This document shows, in pieces, positions 61,608 through 64,000 of a stretch of 64,000 nucleotides of DNA. The stretch lies in contig NZ_CP127173.1 of NCBI RefSeq assembly GCF_030264295.1, positions 6,145,501-6,209,500 on the forward strand, read 5' to 3'. Numbering within the stretch: position 1 is the first letter of the stretch; every line of letters starts with the position of its first letter. Source of the DNA: Amycolatopsis nalaikhensis. Lineage in GTDB: Bacteria > Actinomycetota > Actinomycetes > Mycobacteriales > Pseudonocardiaceae. The notes under the pieces are model-generated. The model saw only the letters and a list, made by a program, of their open reading frames with translations. It was not told where the DNA came from and made no database searches. A program made the translations under genes and the position numbers.

Positions 61608-63023
61608 TCAGACCATCACGGACCTCGGCTCGAGGAAGCCTTCGAGGCCGAAGACGCCGTATTCCCGCCCGATGCCGGACTGCTTGAACCCACCGAAGGG
61701 CGACAGCGGCTCGTAACCACCATTGATCGACACCCGGCCGGCCTCGAGCCGCGACGCGATGCGGCGCGCCCGCTCGGGGTCGGCCGAGAACACGTACGCG
61801 TGCAGGCCGTAGGTGGTGTCGTTGGCGATCTCGACGGCGTGGTCGTCGTCGCGGTAGGTGATGACCGACAGGACCGGCCCGAAGATCTCCTCGCGGGCGA
61901 TGGTCATGTCGTTGGTGACGTCGGCGAACACGGTGGGCCGCACGAAGTACCCCTCGAGACCGTCCGGGTGGCCGGGGCCGCCGGCGATCACCCGGGCGCC
62001 GTCGGCGACACCGCGGTGGATGTACCCCTGCACGCGCTCCCACTGCTGCTCGCTGACCATCGGGCCGATGGCGGTGGCCGGGTCCCGCGGATCACCGGGG
62101 CGGAACTCCTCCTCGACCTTCTTCTTGATCAGGGAAAGAACCTCGTCCTGCCGGCTCTCGGGGACGAGGATGCGGGTGCCCGCCACGCAGGCCTGGCCGC
62201 TGTTGACGAACCCGGCCATGAGCGCGCCGGTGACCGCTTCCTCGAGATCGGCGTCGTCGAGGATGATCGACGGGGACTTGCCGCCCAGCTCCAGGGTCAA
62301 GCGCTTCAGGGTGTCGACTGCTTCGCGCGCGATGACCTTGCCCGTCGCCGTGGAGCCGGTGAAGGAGATCTTGGCGACGTCGGGATGGCGGGTGATGGCG
62401 GACCCGACGACGTCGCCGCGCCCGGTGACGATGTTGAGCACGCCCTTGGGCAGACCGGCTTCGTGCAGCGCCTGGGTGATCACGTTCGTCTGCGTCGCGC
62501 TCAGCTCGCTGGGCTTGACGACGACGGTGCAGCCCGCGGCCAGCGCCGTGGCGAACTTGTCGCTGATGAGGAACGCGTCGGAGTTCCACGGCGTGATCAG
62601 GCCGGCGACCCCGACCGGCGCCAGCTCCACGGTGGCCCGCCCGATCGTGCGCGTGAAGTCGAACTCCTCCAGCGTCTTGATCATGTCGGCGAAGGCGCCG
62701 GCGGGCGTGTCGACCATGTAGGTGTTGCGCACGGGCGCGCCGTACTCGACGGTGATCGCTTCCAGGAGCTCGTCCCGGTGCGCCTCAACGGCGGCCTGAA
62801 GGCGGCGCAGCGCGTCGATCCGGTCCTCTTTGGACGTTGCCGACCAGGCCGGGAGCGCGCGTTGGGCCGCCGCGACAGCCGTCTCCACGTCGACTTCGTC
62901 GGCGAGCCGGACCTGCCCGATCACTTTCCCCGTGGCGGGGTTGTGGAGGTCGAACAGTTCCGTGCCGTGCGGGGTGACGAACTCGCCGTCGATGTAGACC
63001 TTGTCGATCACGGTGTCGTGCAT
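61608..63023 (-). CDS. NAD(P)-dependent aldehyde dehydrogenase
   Basis: This 471-residue ALDH oxidises an aldehyde to an acid. It shows TPWNSDAFLISDKFATALAAGCTVVVKPSE (in pieces), FTGSTATGK, the catalytic Glu in LTLELGGKSP, the nucleophile Cys in NSGQACVAGTR, and EEIFGPVLSV near the end. It starts at ATG 63023 with CAGGAG five bases upstream. It is convergent with the fusion gene (six-base gap) and divergent from the aldo/keto reductase. Confidence 0.93.
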   Translation of the reverse strand: MHDTVIDKVYIDGEFVTPHGTELFDLHNPATGKVIGQVRLADEVDVETAVAAAQRALPAWSATSKEDRIDALRRLQAAVEAHRDELLEAITVEYGAPVRNTYMVDTPAGAFADMIKTLEEFDFTRTIGRATVELAPVGVAGLITPWNSDAFLISDKFATALAAGCTVVVKPSELSATQTNVITQALHEAGLPKGVLNIVTGRGDVVGSAITRHPDVAKISFTGSTATGKVIAREAVDTLKRLTLELGGKSPSIILDDADLEEAVTGALMAGFVNSGQACVAGTRILVPESRQDEVLSLIKKKVEEEFRPGDPRDPATAIGPMVSEQQWERVQGYIHRGVADGARVIAGGPGHPDGLEGYFVRPTVFADVTNDMTIAREEIFGPVLSVITYRDDDHAVEIANDTTYGLHAYVFSADPERARRIASRLEAGRVSINGGYEPLSPFGGFKQSGIGREYGVFGLEGFLEPRSVMV

Positions 63024-63105
63024 GAAATCTCCTGAACTTATTCGGGCGGTGGGCGAACCTCTTCCCTTGCCGCTTATTTCAGGAAAACACCGCCGCGAGT
63101 GCTGA

Positions 63106-63193
63106 GCCAGCAGGATCCTCTCCCGGGCTTGCCCGATCCTGCGCCGAATCGCTCGAAGAGAATCGGGCAAGAACGCGAGACGATCTTGCTAAC
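63106..63193. promoter_or_regulatory. Long imperfect inverted repeat between divergent ALDH and AKR genes
   Basis: CTTGCCCGAT (63128-63137) and ATCGGGCAAG (63162-63171) are perfect inverted arms with 24 bases between them. The similarity extends outward to 63106 and 63193 (about 25 of 32 positions per arm) and weakly to about 63070 and 63229. The 232-base gap therefore carries two similar promoter regions in opposite directions. One regulator may bind both halves. Confidence 0.65.
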
Positions 63194-63255
63194 CGAAAGC
63201 GCGCCCGGCTGGTTTCCTGGAAGACGCAGAACCTCGAAACACACCAAGGGGAATG

Positions 63256-64000
63256 ATGAAGTACCGCACGCTGGGCCGGACCGGGATCAAGGTCAGCCCC
63301 TACGCACTGGGCGCCATGATGTTCGGTGCCATGGGCAACACCGACCACGACGAGTCGATCCGGATCATCCACCGGGCGCTGGACGCCGGCATCAACTTCG
63401 TCGACACCGCTGACCTCTACTCCCGTGGCGAGTCGGAGGTGATCGTCGGCAAGGCGCTCAAGGGCCGTCGTGACGACGTCGTCCTCGCCAGCAAGGTGCA
63501 CTACCCGATGGGCGATGACCCCAACCACCGCGGGAACTCACGCCGGTGGATCATGCGCGCCGTCGAAGACTCGCTGCGCCGCCTCCAGACCGACCACCTG
63601 GACCTGTACCAGATCCACCGCCCCGACCCGACGGTCGACGTGGAAGAGACCCTGTCCGCGCTGACCGACCTGATCCGGAGCGGCAAGGTCCGGGCAATCG
63701 GCACGTCGACCTTCCCCGCTTCGCAGATCGTCGAAGCGCAGTGGGCCGCCGAACGGCGGGGCCTCGAACGCTTCCGCACCGAGCAGCCGCCCTATTCCAT
63801 CGCCAACCGGATCGCCGAGCGCGAGGTGCTGCCCACGTGTCAGCAGTACGGGATGGGCACCCTCGTCTGGAGCCCGCTCGCGGGTGGCCTGCTCACCGGG
63901 CGGATCCGCAAGGGCCAGGACAACACCACCCACCGCTCAGCGACGATGCCGGTGCACTTCGACCACGAGGCCAAGCTGAACCTGGTGGAGGAACTCGCGT
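63256..64000 (+). CDS. Aldo/keto reductase (3' end outside window)
   Basis: The visible 248 residues begin MKYRTLGRTGIKVSPYALGAMMFG. The catalytic tetrad is visible: Asp and Tyr in FVDTADLYSRGE, Lys in LASKVHYPMG and His in YQIHRPDP. It reduces aldehydes or ketones with NADPH. I chose ATG 63256 (GGGG 4 bases upstream) over ATG 63253. It is divergent from the aldehyde dehydrogenase gene, so the two may act on the same carbonyl compound. Confidence 0.92.
   Translation, partial: MKYRTLGRTGIKVSPYALGAMMFGAMGNTDHDESIRIIHRALDAGINFVDTADLYSRGESEVIVGKALKGRRDDVVLASKVHYPMGDDPNHRGNSRRWIMRAVEDSLRRLQTDHLDLYQIHRPDPTVDVEETLSALTDLIRSGKVRAIGTSTFPASQIVEAQWAAERRGLERFRTEQPPYSIANRIAEREVLPTCQQYGMGTLVWSPLAGGLLTGRIRKGQDNTTHRSATMPVHFDHEAKLNLVEELA

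Overview
The window is high-GC DNA from a filamentous actinomycete of the Pseudonocardiales, most likely an Amycolatopsis or close relative. This is an inference from GC-rich codon use, many GTG and TTG starts, and a core gene order shared with mycobacteria: hrcA-dnaJ-rsmE-phoH-ybeY-corC-era-recO-uppS-smtB/zur-glyQS-dgt-dnaG. No transposase, integrase, phage gene or CRISPR array was seen.

Layout. 1-9.8 kb: an NCS1 (Mhp1-like) permease and a beta-ureidopropionase-type nitrilase (cut by the window edge), then a two-component system, a DUF4173 membrane protein and a secreted SSI-type protease inhibitor, then a PucR regulator divergent from an mmsA-type dehydrogenase. The permease, amidohydrolase, PucR and MmsA fit one reductive-pyrimidine route. 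9.9-35.7 kb: conserved housekeeping backbone, with a cluster of CD225/RDD/DUF2752 membrane proteins between era and recO, a zinc region (permease, TIGR03943 protein, SmtB-Zur pair), two tandem class F-like sortase genes that are both frame-disrupted, glyQS, and an ABC exporter with a DesK/DesR-type two-component pair. 35.7-46.7 kb: an accessory block between dgt and dnaG with a serpin, a large membrane protein, small enzymes, three regulators with visible palindromic operators, an MFS pump, and an ECF41 sigma factor near a carboxymuconolactone decarboxylase-family gene that carries an ECF41-like promoter. 46.7-50.4 kb: dnaG, a small conserved protein, a trans-aconitate methyltransferase-like gene, a 56-residue protein and tRNA-Asn. 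50.4-64 kb: a catabolic region. A GntR regulator with two operators flanks a textbook promoter for a five-gene operon (class III CoA-transferase, HyuA, HyuB, isochorismatase-fold amidohydrolase, HMG-CoA lyase-like). Next come a TetR, a three-domain SRPBCC/thiolase-like/crotonase fusion, an aldehyde dehydrogenase and an aldo/keto reductase.

Main points of interest: (i) the catabolic region reads as a ring-opening, CoA-activation, hydration, retro-aldol and aldehyde-oxidation pathway, with hydratase and a cysteine-less thiolase-like domain on one chain; (ii) both sortases are broken by one extra A in the same 9-mer; (iii) a 46-bp near-palindrome forms both the intergenic promoter and the start codons of a divergent MarR/MFS pair; (iv) a recurring TANNNT-N6..8-start signature marks probable leaderless genes; (v) two copies of an AATGA-C-TCATT palindromic repeat lie at gene ends.
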